DNA of 64,000 nt from Hyphomicrobiales bacterium (GCA_021775755.1 JAJFHE010000021.1:1-64000), one strand, 5' to 3'; positions 17,427 to 26,090 are shown, counted from the stretch's first letter. Translations and numbers: made by a program. Notes: generated by a model not told the origin, from the letters alone.

Positions 17427-17942
17427 ATGAAACGTCAAAAGAAAAAACCCAGACATGCCCTCGGCAAATCTGCCCGGAACAACGCTGCAGGGCCGGCGAA
17501 CCGCCGACAACCGACGAGACGGGAAACTCTTGCCAGGCTTCGGAACTGGGGCCTGCTCTGTGCCGCGGCCGGCGCGGCGGGCTGGTATCTGGTTGACGAA
17601 GTAACCGCGACAATAGCCGAGCACGATCTTTCGCGCGTTGGCAATGGCGTGCCCGCCGTCGTTCAGATTCACGATCCGAACTGCGCCAGTTGCGTCGCCC
17701 TGCAGCGCGAAGCCCGCAGCGCCATGCGCGAGTTCGACGAGAGCGAATTGCAGTTCCTGGTGGCTGACATTACCAATGCGCAGGGCCGCACGCTTGCATC
17801 GGCTCATGGTGTCAGTAACGTCACTTTGCTGTTGTTCGACGGTGACGGCAAGCGCCGGAGGATCCTCGCTGGTTCAAACTCCAGCGACATCCTGGTTCAC
17901 CATTTCCGCGCTCATGCCGAGCGGTACCGTGCCGGAAGTTGA
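17427..17942 (+). CDS. Membrane-anchored thioredoxin-like protein
   Basis: A 171-residue protein with a basic N terminus (many Lys/Arg, residues 1-40), a single hydrophobic segment around residues 42-58 (WGLLCAAAGAAGWYLV) that should anchor it with the remainder in the periplasm, and a thioredoxin-like domain. The redox motif is 'HDPNCASCVALQREA' (CxxC = C-A-S-C), followed by 'LQFLVADITNAQGRTLASAHGVSNVTLLLFDGDGKRR', which matches the thioredoxin core with the usual cis-Pro position replaced by Asn-Val-Thr. It is probably a membrane-tethered thiol-disulfide protein of unknown partner. It lies alone, tail-to-tail with the thioesterase operon. Confidence 0.7.
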   Translation: MKRQKKKPRHALGKSARNNAAGPANRRQPTRRETLARLRNWGLLCAAAGAAGWYLVDEVTATIAEHDLSRVGNGVPAVVQIHDPNCASCVALQREARSAMREFDESELQFLVADITNAQGRTLASAHGVSNVTLLLFDGDGKRRRILAGSNSSDILVHHFRAHAERYRAGS

Positions 17943-17969
17943 CTTTCGGAGCATCGGGAAGTTTTCGGT

Positions 17970-18419
17970 CTAACCGAGCGGCATGGCATAGGAGAGCGTC
18001 GAGTGCGCCACCATGTCCGCCGCGCCATCGGAATAGATTTCGCATTCGCACATGGCGAGCCGGCGCCCGAGCCGCAATAGCCGCGCTTTGCCGATCAGGT
18101 CGGCGGGAGCGGGGCGGGCGAGGAAGTTTATCGTCAGCGTTGCCGTCACCGCATCGATGGCGCGGGGCCCGCGTTCGCTCAGGATAGCGATATAGGCTGA
18201 AATGTCGGCGAGCTTGACCATGGTCGGCCCCGATACGCTGCCGCCCGGGCGGATAGATAACGCCGAAATCGGCATGCGCACCGTGGCGTACATGGGCTTG
18301 AGCTCTTCGATTGCGAATGCGCCTATGTCGTCGCGCGACTGCCGAAAATTGTCATCGATCAGCGCCGTCACCGCATCGATCCGGTGCGGCGTCCATTGTG
18401 CGTTTTCTTGCGGTACCAC
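17970..18419 (-). CDS. PaaI-like hotdog-fold thioesterase
   Basis: A 149-residue acyl-CoA thioesterase-like protein. The segment 'GGSVSGPTMVKLADISAYIAILSERGPRAIDAVTATLTINFLARPAPADLIGKARLLRLGRRLAMCECEIYSDG' follows the PaaI/hotdog pattern (substrate loop, long central helix, then dimer strands). GTG 18419 is chosen because GGAGA lies 7 nt upstream; the frame is open for 11 codons further. It is the last gene of a four-gene minus-strand unit and probably releases or proof-reads a CoA ester from the pathway encoded upstream. The substrate is unknown. Confidence 0.82.
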   Translation of the reverse strand: MVPQENAQWTPHRIDAVTALIDDNFRQSRDDIGAFAIEELKPMYATVRMPISALSIRPGGSVSGPTMVKLADISAYIAILSERGPRAIDAVTATLTINFLARPAPADLIGKARLLRLGRRLAMCECEIYSDGAADMVAHSTLSYAMPLG

Positions 18420-18432
18420 TGAAATTCTCCGT

Positions 18433-18813
18433 TCAATCGTCCAGCTTCTCAACTTCCTCCATCAGGATCGGCACGGCAAGATTGCACGAGTGGATGCCCA
18501 TGACGGTTGTGAGTTGGATGGTTTCAAGGATCTCTTCCTTTGTCGCGCCGGCTTTGAGCGCGTTCTGTATGTGGCGTCTGACACCGGGCGCATAGAGGTG
18601 CGTCGTTGCCGCGTTGATCGCGATCATGATCAGTTCCTTGTACTTCTGCGGCAGCGGCCCTTCGCGATGCGGCACGGAGCGGAACGCCAGATAGGTTTCC
18701 AGAAACTCCGGATCGAGCTCGCGTATTTTGTCCCAGACCGGGTTCCAGTCGCCCTTGTCCTTGTGGTCGCGGGTGTGGGGATAGTCCTGTTCGCTCGAAG
18801 CCATGGCGGTCAT
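18433..18813 (-). CDS. Carboxymuconolactone decarboxylase (CMD/AhpD-like) family protein
   Basis: A 126-residue all-helical protein. 'KYKELIMIAINAATTHLYAPGVRRHIQNALKAGATKEEILETIQLTTVMGIHSCNLAVPIL' matches the CMD/AhpD fold. The AhpD peroxidase motif ExxxCxxC is absent, and the usual Cys positions read T-H-L-Y-A-P-G, so a decarboxylase/hydrolase-type or non-redox role is more likely than peroxidase support. The start overlaps the stop of the ThDP enzyme gene as ATGA (4 bp), which implies translational coupling, and the thioesterase follows after 13 bp. Confidence 0.85.
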   Translation of the reverse strand: MTAMASSEQDYPHTRDHKDKGDWNPVWDKIRELDPEFLETYLAFRSVPHREGPLPQKYKELIMIAINAATTHLYAPGVRRHIQNALKAGATKEEILETIQLTTVMGIHSCNLAVPILMEEVEKLDD

Positions 18814-20498
18814 CCCCCTCTGTGTTTGAAGCTGTCACGGCGGAAGCTGTAGAGCGCTGCCGGGTCGACGGCGACGTCGACCACCGCCGGTTTGCCGCAC
18901 TCAAGCGCTGCCGCCACCGCATCACCGACATCGGAGAGTCGCTCGACGCGGAAACCCCTGGCGCCGTAGAGTTCAGCCGCCTTGTCGAAGGGTGGGCTCG
19001 AGACGTCGGCGCCGATATAACGCTCGCCGAAGAAGTCGCGCTGATAGGCTTTTTCCGCCCCCCAGCACTGATTGTTCATGACGACAGTCACTGTGTTGAT
19101 GCCGTGATCGACAGCGGTGGAGAGTTCGGAAATCGTCATACCGAAGCCACCGTCGCCCATGAGAGAGACGACGGCGCGGTCGGGCCGCGCCACCTTGACG
19201 CCGAGGCCGCAGGCGAACGAGAATCCGACAAGGCCGAAATCAAGCGGTGTGAAGAGGCACGGCGGTTCCCAGTAGTTGAGCGCATCGGTGGCCTGCAGGC
19301 ACAAGGTGCCCGCATCCATGGTAACGGCGGCGTTTTTCGGCAGGCAGTCGCGCAACGCCTTGAAGAGGCCCGAGGGTTGGATCGGTTGCTCCTCGCGCGA
19401 AGCGTCCGAATCGCGTTTGGCGAGATACGCCGCGCGCTCTTTTTTGTATTTTTCCGTCCAGGCATCGACCTTTGCGCGTGACTTCATTTTGCCAAGTGAA
19501 TCGCGTAACTGGCCCGCCGCCGTCGGCGCATCCGCCCAGATGCCGACGGTAACCGGGAAATAGCGCCCGATGGCCGTCGGTTCCAGCTCGACCTGAATGA
19601 TCTCGGCTGCTTCGTTGATGTTGTCGTAGGAGTAGAAAGTCGAGTTGAAGCCGAGCCGAGTACCCAGCGCGAGGATAACATCGGCTTCCTTGGCAAGCCG
19701 CGAGGCCACCTCATTGCCGCGAGGGCCCATCTGACCGGCATTGAGCGGATGGCCGAAGGGCAGGGCATCGCCGTGGCCGGGTGCGGTGACGACCGGCGCA
19801 TTGAGCGCTTCGGCAAGCGCCAGCGCCGCCTTGTGTCCGCCGGTATTCTTGATGCCGCCACCGGCGACGATCACCGGGCGCTCGGCGGACCGCAGTAGGC
19901 CGGCGGCCTGCTCGATGGCATCCGCCGCCCCGGCCGGCACGCTATGGCAGCGATAGGCCTGCGGCTCCTGAAACGGGGGAAACTCCGCCGTCCCCGACAG
20001 CACGTCGCGCGGCAGGTTGATCTGCACCGGCCCGCGCCTTGGCGCCATGGCGACCCGAAACGCCTCGCGAAACATTTCCGGTACGCGGCCCGTTTGCGTC
20101 ACGGTCCAGGTTTTCTTCGTTACCGGTTGAAACAATGCCTGCTGATCGACCTCCTGAAACGCATCGCGGTAGACATGCTCCGTAGACAGCGCCCCGGCGA
20201 TGGAAACAATCGGCGAATAGGCTGCCGCCGCCTGACCGAGACCGGTCACGAGGTTTGTCGCGCCGGGCCCGTTCTGTCCTGCAAGGATGACGCCCGCGCT
20301 GCCAGATGCGCGCGCGTAGCCATCGGCCATATGGGTTCCGGTACGTTCGTCGTGCACACCGATGAAATTGATGCTCTTCGCATCGTAGAGCGCATCGAAC
20401 ATCTCCATTGTCGCCGAACCGATGAGGCCGAACACATGCTCGACCTTCTCCGCCTTGAGAGCTTCAATGGCGGCCTGGCCGCCCGACAATTTAGGCAT
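18810..20498 (-). CDS. Thiamine diphosphate-dependent enzyme, acetolactate synthase / sulfoacetaldehyde acetyltransferase-like
   Basis: A 562-residue three-domain ThDP enzyme. The PYR domain has the catalytic Glu in 'IGVHDERTGTHMADGYAR' and 'GQNGPGATNLVTGL'. The central domain has 'RPVIVAGGGIKNTGGHKAALALAE'. The PP domain carries the cofactor motif GDGGFGM...VVMNN. Early residues 'HVFGLIGSATMEMFDAL' and 'DAFQEVDQQALFQPVTKKTW' recall sulfoacetaldehyde acetyltransferase (Xsc) as well as acetolactate synthases, so the acceptor is uncertain. GGAGAG lies 6 nt before ATG 20498. It is 64 bp downstream of an alpha/beta hydrolase gene and coupled to a CMD-like gene, in a likely catabolic operon rather than valine biosynthesis. 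Confidence 0.85.
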   Translation of the reverse strand: MPKLSGGQAAIEALKAEKVEHVFGLIGSATMEMFDALYDAKSINFIGVHDERTGTHMADGYARASGSAGVILAGQNGPGATNLVTGLGQAAAAYSPIVSIAGALSTEHVYRDAFQEVDQQALFQPVTKKTWTVTQTGRVPEMFREAFRVAMAPRRGPVQINLPRDVLSGTAEFPPFQEPQAYRCHSVPAGAADAIEQAAGLLRSAERPVIVAGGGIKNTGGHKAALALAEALNAPVVTAPGHGDALPFGHPLNAGQMGPRGNEVASRLAKEADVILALGTRLGFNSTFYSYDNINEAAEIIQVELEPTAIGRYFPVTVGIWADAPTAAGQLRDSLGKMKSRAKVDAWTEKYKKERAAYLAKRDSDASREEQPIQPSGLFKALRDCLPKNAAVTMDAGTLCLQATDALNYWEPPCLFTPLDFGLVGFSFACGLGVKVARPDRAVVSLMGDGGFGMTISELSTAVDHGINTVTVVMNNQCWGAEKAYQRDFFGERYIGADVSSPPFDKAAELYGARGFRVERLSDVGDAVAAALECGKPAVVDVAVDPAALYSFRRDSFKHRGG

Positions 20499-20562
20499 AA
20501 GTTTCTCTCCGCTTACCGGCGCAACGACTGATTCCTGAGCGAGTGTTGCACTGTGCTTGGTC

Positions 20563-21411
20563 TCATTCCGGAACGTCGTCAAGGAACCGCATCAACGGCC
20601 CGGTGAAGCGCGACGGCGCCTCGACCAGTGCCATGTGCTGCAAGTGCGGCACGATGATGGTTTCCGCACCCGGAATCTCGGACGCGATGGCCTGCGACAT
20701 GGCCGGCGTGCTGCCGCTGTCGTTCTCTGCCGTCATGACCAGCGTGGGAAGGGTAATAGGGGGATCGGGGCGGATGAGTTCGATAACGCCTTCGGCGAGC
20801 ACAAGCCGGCACGCGGCATAGACCTCGGGGTCATTTGCCAGCACCCACCGCCGCACTTCGGCGATGACATCGCTTGCACCGTCACGGAATTCAGGCGTGA
20901 ACCAGCGCTCGATCGTGGCGTTCAGCGTTGCCGCCGGTCCGCCCGCTGCACTGTCGGTGGCGCGTTTTTCCACCAGTCTCTGGGCTTCCTCTCCGCGCTC
21001 ATGCGGAGAGTTGAAAATGGCAAGCGCCGATAGACGCTCAGGATGGTCCATGGCAAAGCGCCGGTTGATCATGCCGCCGAGCGAAAATCCGGCAACGGCG
21101 CAGCGGCCGATGGCGAGATCATCCAGAAGCTTGAGCAATTGGTCAGACCACATTGAAAGTGAGGGCGCTGACGGCGGCGGTGTGCTGCCGCCGTGGCCGA
21201 AGAGATCGTAGGTCACTACCTGGTAGCGTGTGCAAAGTGCCGGCAGGTGCTGGCGCCAGACATGCCGGTTAAGGCCAAGTCCATGGATCAGCACGATAAC
21301 CGGCGAGTCCTCGGGTCCATCGATTTCGTATACCGTTCCGTTGCAGTGGCTCTCGCTCACAAATGCTTTCTCCGGAGATATTGCGCCGCGTTCATAGTGT
21401 GCGGTTGTCAT
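20563..21411 (-). CDS. Alpha/beta hydrolase, 3-oxoadipate enol-lactonase-like
   Basis: A 282-residue serine hydrolase. The oxyanion motif 'VLIHGLGLNRHVW', nucleophile elbow 'AGFSLGGM', acid region 'VMTAENDSGSTP' and catalytic His in 'VPHLQHMALVEAP' are all in order. The overall look resembles PcaD-type enol-lactonases and meta-cleavage hydrolases. ATG 21411 is preceded by AAGG; the frame is open upstream but without a better start. It is the first gene of the unit followed by the ThDP enzyme, CMD-like protein and thioesterase; lactonase plus CMD partners are common in aromatic ring-cleavage pathways, which is suggestive only. Confidence 0.85.
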   Translation of the reverse strand: MTTAHYERGAISPEKAFVSESHCNGTVYEIDGPEDSPVIVLIHGLGLNRHVWRQHLPALCTRYQVVTYDLFGHGGSTPPPSAPSLSMWSDQLLKLLDDLAIGRCAVAGFSLGGMINRRFAMDHPERLSALAIFNSPHERGEEAQRLVEKRATDSAAGGPAATLNATIERWFTPEFRDGASDVIAEVRRWVLANDPEVYAACRLVLAEGVIELIRPDPPITLPTLVMTAENDSGSTPAMSQAIASEIPGAETIIVPHLQHMALVEAPSRFTGPLMRFLDDVPE

Positions 21412-21630
21412 GCCGCCTTTTGCGATAATTCGACATCGATGGACGAATTTAAGCGCGTTCGGCAGGATGCCCAGCCATCGTGCTGTGCGCCCTTTCATCT
21501 GCCCCAACTTTCGTCACCATGGGCTGGCACTCTCTTCTCCAAATTTTGAGTCCAGCCCAATTCCAAAATGCGTGAAAATACTCTATGCAGTCTCAAGTCT
21601 GGGCGGGTGATCTGAACCGGGATACGGATA

Positions 21631-22560
21631 ATGCGGCATAGGGTGCGATGGGCGACAGGGACTTTGGACCTTGTGGGCGGGTACGTCCGCGCCGGGATTT
21701 GTGCGCTCGTGCTCGTGGGCACCGCCGTAGCGGTGGGCGCAAGCGTTTCTCCACTTGGGGCGCAAAGCGGCGATGAAGCCGCACAACCCGGTGTGCAGTC
21801 GCTGGTGCCGTTTTTCTGGCATCGCTCCGAGCATCTTGAGCGGCCCGATGTCAGCGCTATCGAGGGAATTGTGTTCCTTACCGAAGCCGACTATCCGCCG
21901 TTCAACTATCGCGATCAACAGGGCAATCTCGTTGGATTCAATGTGGATCTCGCCAAGGCGCTGTGCGCGGCTCTGCGCGTTCGTTGCCGCATCGCGGCGC
22001 AGGAGTGGGACGCGCTGATCCCCGCCTTGCAGGATCGCTCCGCCGATGCGGTGATCGCGTCCATGGCAATCAGTGAGCGCAATCGGCGCAGTGTCGATTT
22101 CACCTATCCTTACTTCCGTTCCCCCGCCCGCTTTGTGGTGCGCAAGCAGGACCGCCTCGAGACGGCGGTGCCTGAGTCGCTTGCCGACAAACGTGTCGGC
22201 GTGCGCACCGGCACGGCCCATGCAGTGTTTCTGGAGACGTTTTTCTCAACCACCGAGATCGTCGGTTTCGACGATGACGACAGTGCTCGAGAGGCGTTGC
22301 GGACCGGCGAAATCGACGCACTGTTCGGCGATGCCGCAGGTCTCATGTTCTGGCTGAACGGAACCATATCGCGCGCCTGCTGCCGGTTTGCGGATGGCGC
22401 CTATTCCGAAGCGCGTTTTTTCGGCATGGGCGCCGGCATCGCCGTGGCCCTCGGCAACAAGGCGCTTGCCGATGCGCTCAACTACGCGCTCGACCGCGTC
22501 AAGATATCCGGTATCTACGACCGCATTTACCGCAAGCACTTCCCGCTCGATCTTTACTGA
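21631..22560 (+). CDS. Periplasmic solute-binding protein family 3 (amino-acid type)
   Basis: A 309-residue secreted binding protein of the SBP_bac_3 family. A signal anchor or signal peptide lies at residues 15-45 (AGICALVLVGTAVAVGASVSPLGA). The ligand domain starts at 'IVFLTEADYPPFNYRDQQGNLVGFNVDLAKALC' and contains 'DAVIASMAISERNRRSVDFTYPYFRSPARFVVRK' and 'ADKRVGVRTGTAHAVFLETFF'. No permease or ATPase gene is adjacent, so it may serve a distant ABC transporter or act as a sensor-like protein. The stop lies within the last codons of the convergent fusion gene (7-bp overlap). Confidence 0.85.
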   Translation: MRHRVRWATGTLDLVGGYVRAGICALVLVGTAVAVGASVSPLGAQSGDEAAQPGVQSLVPFFWHRSEHLERPDVSAIEGIVFLTEADYPPFNYRDQQGNLVGFNVDLAKALCAALRVRCRIAAQEWDALIPALQDRSADAVIASMAISERNRRSVDFTYPYFRSPARFVVRKQDRLETAVPESLADKRVGVRTGTAHAVFLETFFSTTEIVGFDDDDSAREALRTGEIDALFGDAAGLMFWLNGTISRACCRFADGAYSEARFFGMGAGIAVALGNKALADALNYALDRVKISGIYDRIYRKHFPLDLY

Positions 22561-24917
22561 GGCAGATCTCTCAGAACGCGGTCGAGTACATCGACGAGTT
22601 GATCGGCGTTGTCGCGGGAAAACACCATGGGTGGGCGGATTTTCAGGACATTCGAATGCGGGCCTTCACTGCCCACCAGCACGTGTTCGCCGCGCACGTG
22701 TTTGAGGATTTCGGACGTTTCGCGCGCCGCCGGCTCACGTGTCGCCCGGTCGCGAACCAGTTCCACCATGGTGAGCAGTCCGGTGCCGCGCACATCACCG
22801 ATAAGCGCATGGCGCTGGGCAAGGTCGGCGAGGCGGTGGCGTTTATATTCGCCGGTCAGGCGGGCATTTTCCTGCAAGTCTTCGCGCTCGATGACGTCCA
22901 GCACCGCGGCGCCGGCGGCGCAGGCCACGGGGTTGCCACCGAATGTCGAGAAATAGTCGGTCGCGTTGCCGAAGGCGTCGCGCAGGCTGCCCACTGAAAT
23001 AACCACACCGAGCGGGTAGCCATTGCCGACCGGCTTGCCGAGCGTGATCATGTCGGGCGCGATGCCATGCGCATCGAAGCCCCAGAAATGCGTGCCGATG
23101 CGCCCCAGCCCGCATTGAACCTCATCGGCAATGATCACGCCACCGGCGGCACGCACCGTGTCGACGACGCGCTTCAGATAGCCCTCCGGCACGTCGGGAA
23201 CGCCATCGCTTGTAAACGCGCTGTCGATCATGAAGGCGGCGACGCCATGGCCCGATGCCTCAAGTTCGGCAACCGCGCGCTCCGCGTCGGCGGCATAAAG
23301 TGCCGCAAGATCCCCGTCGCCGGCCTTGTAAGGGCCGCGATAGGGGTCGGGCGCTACGATCGTGGCGATGTGCGAGGCGTCAATGCCCTGAATGCGGCCA
23401 TGCGGTGCGAAAGGTGCGGTCGCTGCCGTAATGCCGTGCCAGGCGTAGTCGGTCACGATGACGCCGGAGTTTCCGGTCGCGTACCGCGCCATGCGGTAGG
23501 CGATGTCGTTTGCCTCGCTTCCCGAGTTGACGAACGTGCAGGTGTCAAGCGGAGCAGGCGCAAGTGCGGCAAGACGTTCGGCGTAGTCAAGCACGGCTCC
23601 GAACAGATAGCGTGTGTTGGTGTTGAGCGCCGAAGTCTGTCGTGCTACTGCGCGCGCCACATGAGGATGCGCATGCCCCACATGCGGCACGTTGTTGTAG
23701 CAATCGAGAAGGCGCGTGCCATCGGCTTCGAGCAGCCAGATACCTTCACCCGCTTCCACATGCACCGGATTGTCGCCATAGGACAGGCTGAGTGCCGAGC
23801 CCAGAGATTTGTGCCGCCGCTCGATCATATCCGAAATTGCGTCGGGCGCGCGGCCGGGCACTCTTACCGGAAAACCGCAGGCTCGGCGCAGCGCCCGGCA
23901 TGTTTGCTCGCGGCCAAGCGTCAGCAGCACCTCGAGGCGGTCTTCATACGAGCCGCGCTGGTCCGCCATGTATCCGTCGGGCGATGGGCCATCGTTGCGC
24001 ACGGCGATAATCAGCAAAGTTGCCGCAACCCGCGCGCACATCAGGTCGTACAGGAGATCGACCTCTTCCGCCTCCAGCGGCAGCACCACATCAAAGGCCG
24101 ATGCAATCTCGCACACCTGCGGCACCATATCGGCGCCGGCACAAAGATCGGCACCGGACACGGCGATATCGCAGATCACGGTGGTGTGAACCATATCGCC
24201 GAAGTCGATGATGCCTGAAACCGTGTCGGGGTTCTCAGGATCGAGCAGGATGTTGGGTGCGTTGACGTCCTGATGAATGGTCTGTGACCGCATATGCCGC
24301 AACACCGGCTGTACGGATGTTTCGAAGTGCGTAACAATATCCGTCAGCTTCGTGTGCAGTTCCTTGCCCCTGACATGCCCAAGACAGGGCGCAAGCCTGG
24401 GCAGCGAATGGATATGCCAGGGCAGATCGGCGACGATTCCGCCTGGGTGAAAGCCCCGTGCCGCACGGTTCATGTGCGCAAGCGATGTGCCGATGCTGTT
24501 CAGCAGGGCGCGGCTCAGCGGCAACTGCTCAATCTGACGGCCGGGAAGATAGGTCAGGCAATGCGCAACATGATGCTCGCCGGTCGGTGCGGCAATCGAC
24601 GACATCGGTGCGCCACCTGTGGTCTCGACCACACGGGGGACGGAAACTTCCGGGTCGCTCAGTCTTAGATGTTCGAGGAACGCGATCTGCCGCGCGATGG
24701 TTTCGTTAAGTTCGTCGGCGGCGGAGATTTTCAGGACGTGGCAGGCACCGCTTTCACCCGTGATGCGGTAGTTCTGGTCGCGCTCGCTCGGGAGCTGAAG
24801 AAACTCGCCTGACAAACCGTAGGTGCTGGCGGCGAACGCCCGCACCGGTTCGAGGGGCAGTTCAGGCCGGTTGCGGTCGACAAAGGGGTCGGAACGCTCC
24901 TCCGATAGGCTGCTCAC
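22554..24917 (-). CDS. Fused APH-type kinase and class III aminotransferase-like phospho-lyase
   Basis: A 787-residue two-domain protein. Residues ~20-350 form a choline/aminoglycoside-kinase-like domain with the catalytic loop HQDVNAPN (215-222) and the metal-binding DFGD (238-241). Residues ~360-787 form a class III PLP enzyme with GSEAN (466-470), DEVQ (598-601) and the PLP lysine K628 in 'ITLGKPVGNGYP'. The same fusion is known in bacteria and corresponds to separate human enzymes, hydroxylysine kinase and the 5-phosphohydroxylysine / ethanolamine-phosphate phospho-lyases. A kinase-then-elimination reaction on an amino alcohol (yielding aldehyde, ammonia and phosphate) is therefore likely. 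The GTG start overlaps the upstream hydroxylase stop (GTGA). Confidence 0.9.
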   Translation of the reverse strand: MSSLSEERSDPFVDRNRPELPLEPVRAFAASTYGLSGEFLQLPSERDQNYRITGESGACHVLKISAADELNETIARQIAFLEHLRLSDPEVSVPRVVETTGGAPMSSIAAPTGEHHVAHCLTYLPGRQIEQLPLSRALLNSIGTSLAHMNRAARGFHPGGIVADLPWHIHSLPRLAPCLGHVRGKELHTKLTDIVTHFETSVQPVLRHMRSQTIHQDVNAPNILLDPENPDTVSGIIDFGDMVHTTVICDIAVSGADLCAGADMVPQVCEIASAFDVVLPLEAEEVDLLYDLMCARVAATLLIIAVRNDGPSPDGYMADQRGSYEDRLEVLLTLGREQTCRALRRACGFPVRVPGRAPDAISDMIERRHKSLGSALSLSYGDNPVHVEAGEGIWLLEADGTRLLDCYNNVPHVGHAHPHVARAVARQTSALNTNTRYLFGAVLDYAERLAALAPAPLDTCTFVNSGSEANDIAYRMARYATGNSGVIVTDYAWHGITAATAPFAPHGRIQGIDASHIATIVAPDPYRGPYKAGDGDLAALYAADAERAVAELEASGHGVAAFMIDSAFTSDGVPDVPEGYLKRVVDTVRAAGGVIIADEVQCGLGRIGTHFWGFDAHGIAPDMITLGKPVGNGYPLGVVISVGSLRDAFGNATDYFSTFGGNPVACAAGAAVLDVIEREDLQENARLTGEYKRHRLADLAQRHALIGDVRGTGLLTMVELVRDRATREPAARETSEILKHVRGEHVLVGSEGPHSNVLKIRPPMVFSRDNADQLVDVLDRVLRDLPQ

Positions 24918-25744
24918 GAGGCGTCCTCCCGATCTTGGCCGTTTGTGGTGAACGGCACCGTCAGGTTCCAGACAAGGCGCGTCGGCGCAGCGTCCTGAAA
25001 CTGCGGCAGTCCTATCGTCATCTCGTCGTGGCCGGCGGCCGGCTGCGGGATGTACGTGCGGAAGAGGCGGTCCCATACTGACAGGTTGAAGCCGTAATTC
25101 GAGTTTGTTTCCCGCGCCACGACGGAATGATGCACCCGGTGCATGTCCGGCGTGACGATGATGAGCCGCACCAGCCGGTCGAACGGCAGGGGCAGGCGGA
25201 AATTGCCGTGATTGAACATCGCTGTTGCGTTGAGCACGATCTCAAATATGACAACAGCCAACGGATCGGCGCCCAGTGCGATGACCACCAAAAACTTCCA
25301 CAACATGGAGAGACAGATTTCGATGGGGTGAAACCTGAGCGCGGTAGTGACGTCGAAATCGCGGTCGGCATGATGCATCCGGTGTACCCGCCACAGCACC
25401 GGTACCACGTGCGATGCCACATGCTGGCCATAGATTGCAAGATCGAGGAGCAGCACGGCGATGAGGATGGCGAGCCATGCGGGAAGGTCGATCAGATGCA
25501 GGACGCCCCAGCCGTGTTCGTTCGCCCAGACGGCCACGCCGACCGCCAGCACCGGGAACACTATACGCAGCACCGCCGTGTCGATCGCGACAATGGCAAG
25601 GTTCGTAAACCACCGGCCTGTCCGGCCGAACAAAAGCGCCCGCCGCGGCGCGGCAAGCTCCAGGACCGCGATGACGGCGAAAACGCCTGCAGAGCAGATG
25701 AGCCGGATGGTGGATTCGCTGAGACCGTTCAGGCTGTCGGGCAT
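24914..25744 (-). CDS. Fatty acid hydroxylase / sterol desaturase superfamily protein
   Basis: A 276-residue membrane di-iron oxygenase. The conserved histidine clusters are QHVASH, HRMHH and HRVHH, in the spacing of the fatty-acid hydroxylase family, with about four hydrophobic segments in residues 10-110 and around 150. Substrates in this family range from sterols and sphingoid bases to carotenoids and alkylglycerols, so none is named. The stop is coupled by a 4-bp overlap to the kinase/PLP-lyase fusion, which suggests that the two act on one compound, possibly a hydroxylated or amino-alcohol lipid (inference). Confidence 0.88.
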   Translation of the reverse strand: MPDSLNGLSESTIRLICSAGVFAVIAVLELAAPRRALLFGRTGRWFTNLAIVAIDTAVLRIVFPVLAVGVAVWANEHGWGVLHLIDLPAWLAILIAVLLLDLAIYGQHVASHVVPVLWRVHRMHHADRDFDVTTALRFHPIEICLSMLWKFLVVIALGADPLAVVIFEIVLNATAMFNHGNFRLPLPFDRLVRLIIVTPDMHRVHHSVVARETNSNYGFNLSVWDRLFRTYIPQPAAGHDEMTIGLPQFQDAAPTRLVWNLTVPFTTNGQDREDAS

Positions 25745-25883
25745 ATTGTTCTCCGGCGCGAATGTGACGCCGTCTTCGATTGAACGTCAAGCCTTCCGAG
25801 TGCCGGTCTCTTGGAGTTGAATTTCGTCAGGCGCGTGGTAATCTGCGGCTGTGTTCAACTCTGACCCAAAGGAGGGCTGTGTG

Positions 25884-25952
25884 ATGATGAACTATTACCA
25901 CCATCGAACGCGTGGCCCTGTCTTGGCCCTGCATCACCTGCTGCAGGGCTGA
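25884..25952 (+). CDS. Probable 22-residue leader peptide upstream of the ABC-F gene
   Basis: A short ORF with a very strong ribosome binding site (AAAGGAGGG, 25868-25876) 7-8 nt before ATG 25884. It encodes a peptide that begins MMNYYHHRTRG and ends LHHLLQG, rich in His, Tyr and Leu. Its last third overlaps a perfect 8-bp hairpin (GCCCTGCA 25926-25933 with TGCAGGGC 25942-25949). The large ABC-F gene begins 138 bp later with a weak binding site. Leader-peptide-controlled attenuation is common for antibiotic-resistance ABC-F genes, and this layout fits; the peptide sequence itself matches nothing I know. Confidence 0.6.
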   Translation: MMNYYHHRTRGPVLALHHLLQG

Positions 25953-26071
25953 CCAGAACGAAACACTCGCACAACGACGTTTCCCTGATTGGTCTGGCCT
26001 GCTCCTGCCGTCGCGCATGATGTGCTTGCGACGGTGTATCGGAACCTCGCCCCATAAGCTGACCCTGGGGC
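25926..26071 (+). promoter_or_regulatory. Structured leader (candidate attenuator) of the ABC-F gene
   Basis: Three hairpins follow each other: GCCCTGCA/TGCAGGGC (25926-25949, inside the leader ORF), CCGTCGC/GCGACGG (26008-26034) and GCCCCA/TGGGGC (26049-26071). The last one ends 19 nt before the ABC-F start. None is followed by a T run, so a classical intrinsic terminator is not evident; translational control or a Rho-type mechanism would fit better. Ribosome stalling on the leader peptide could open the first hairpin. Confidence 0.45.
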
Positions 26072-26090
26072 AAAGATCAGCGAAACGGCC

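Noticed and set aside
18433-18813. AhpD-type peroxidase function for the CMD protein
   Set aside because: The CxxC pair of AhpD is absent; only the fold is shared.
23067-24218. 383-codon plus-strand open frame
   Set aside because: Antisense to the kinase/aminotransferase fusion; no start signal and no domain.
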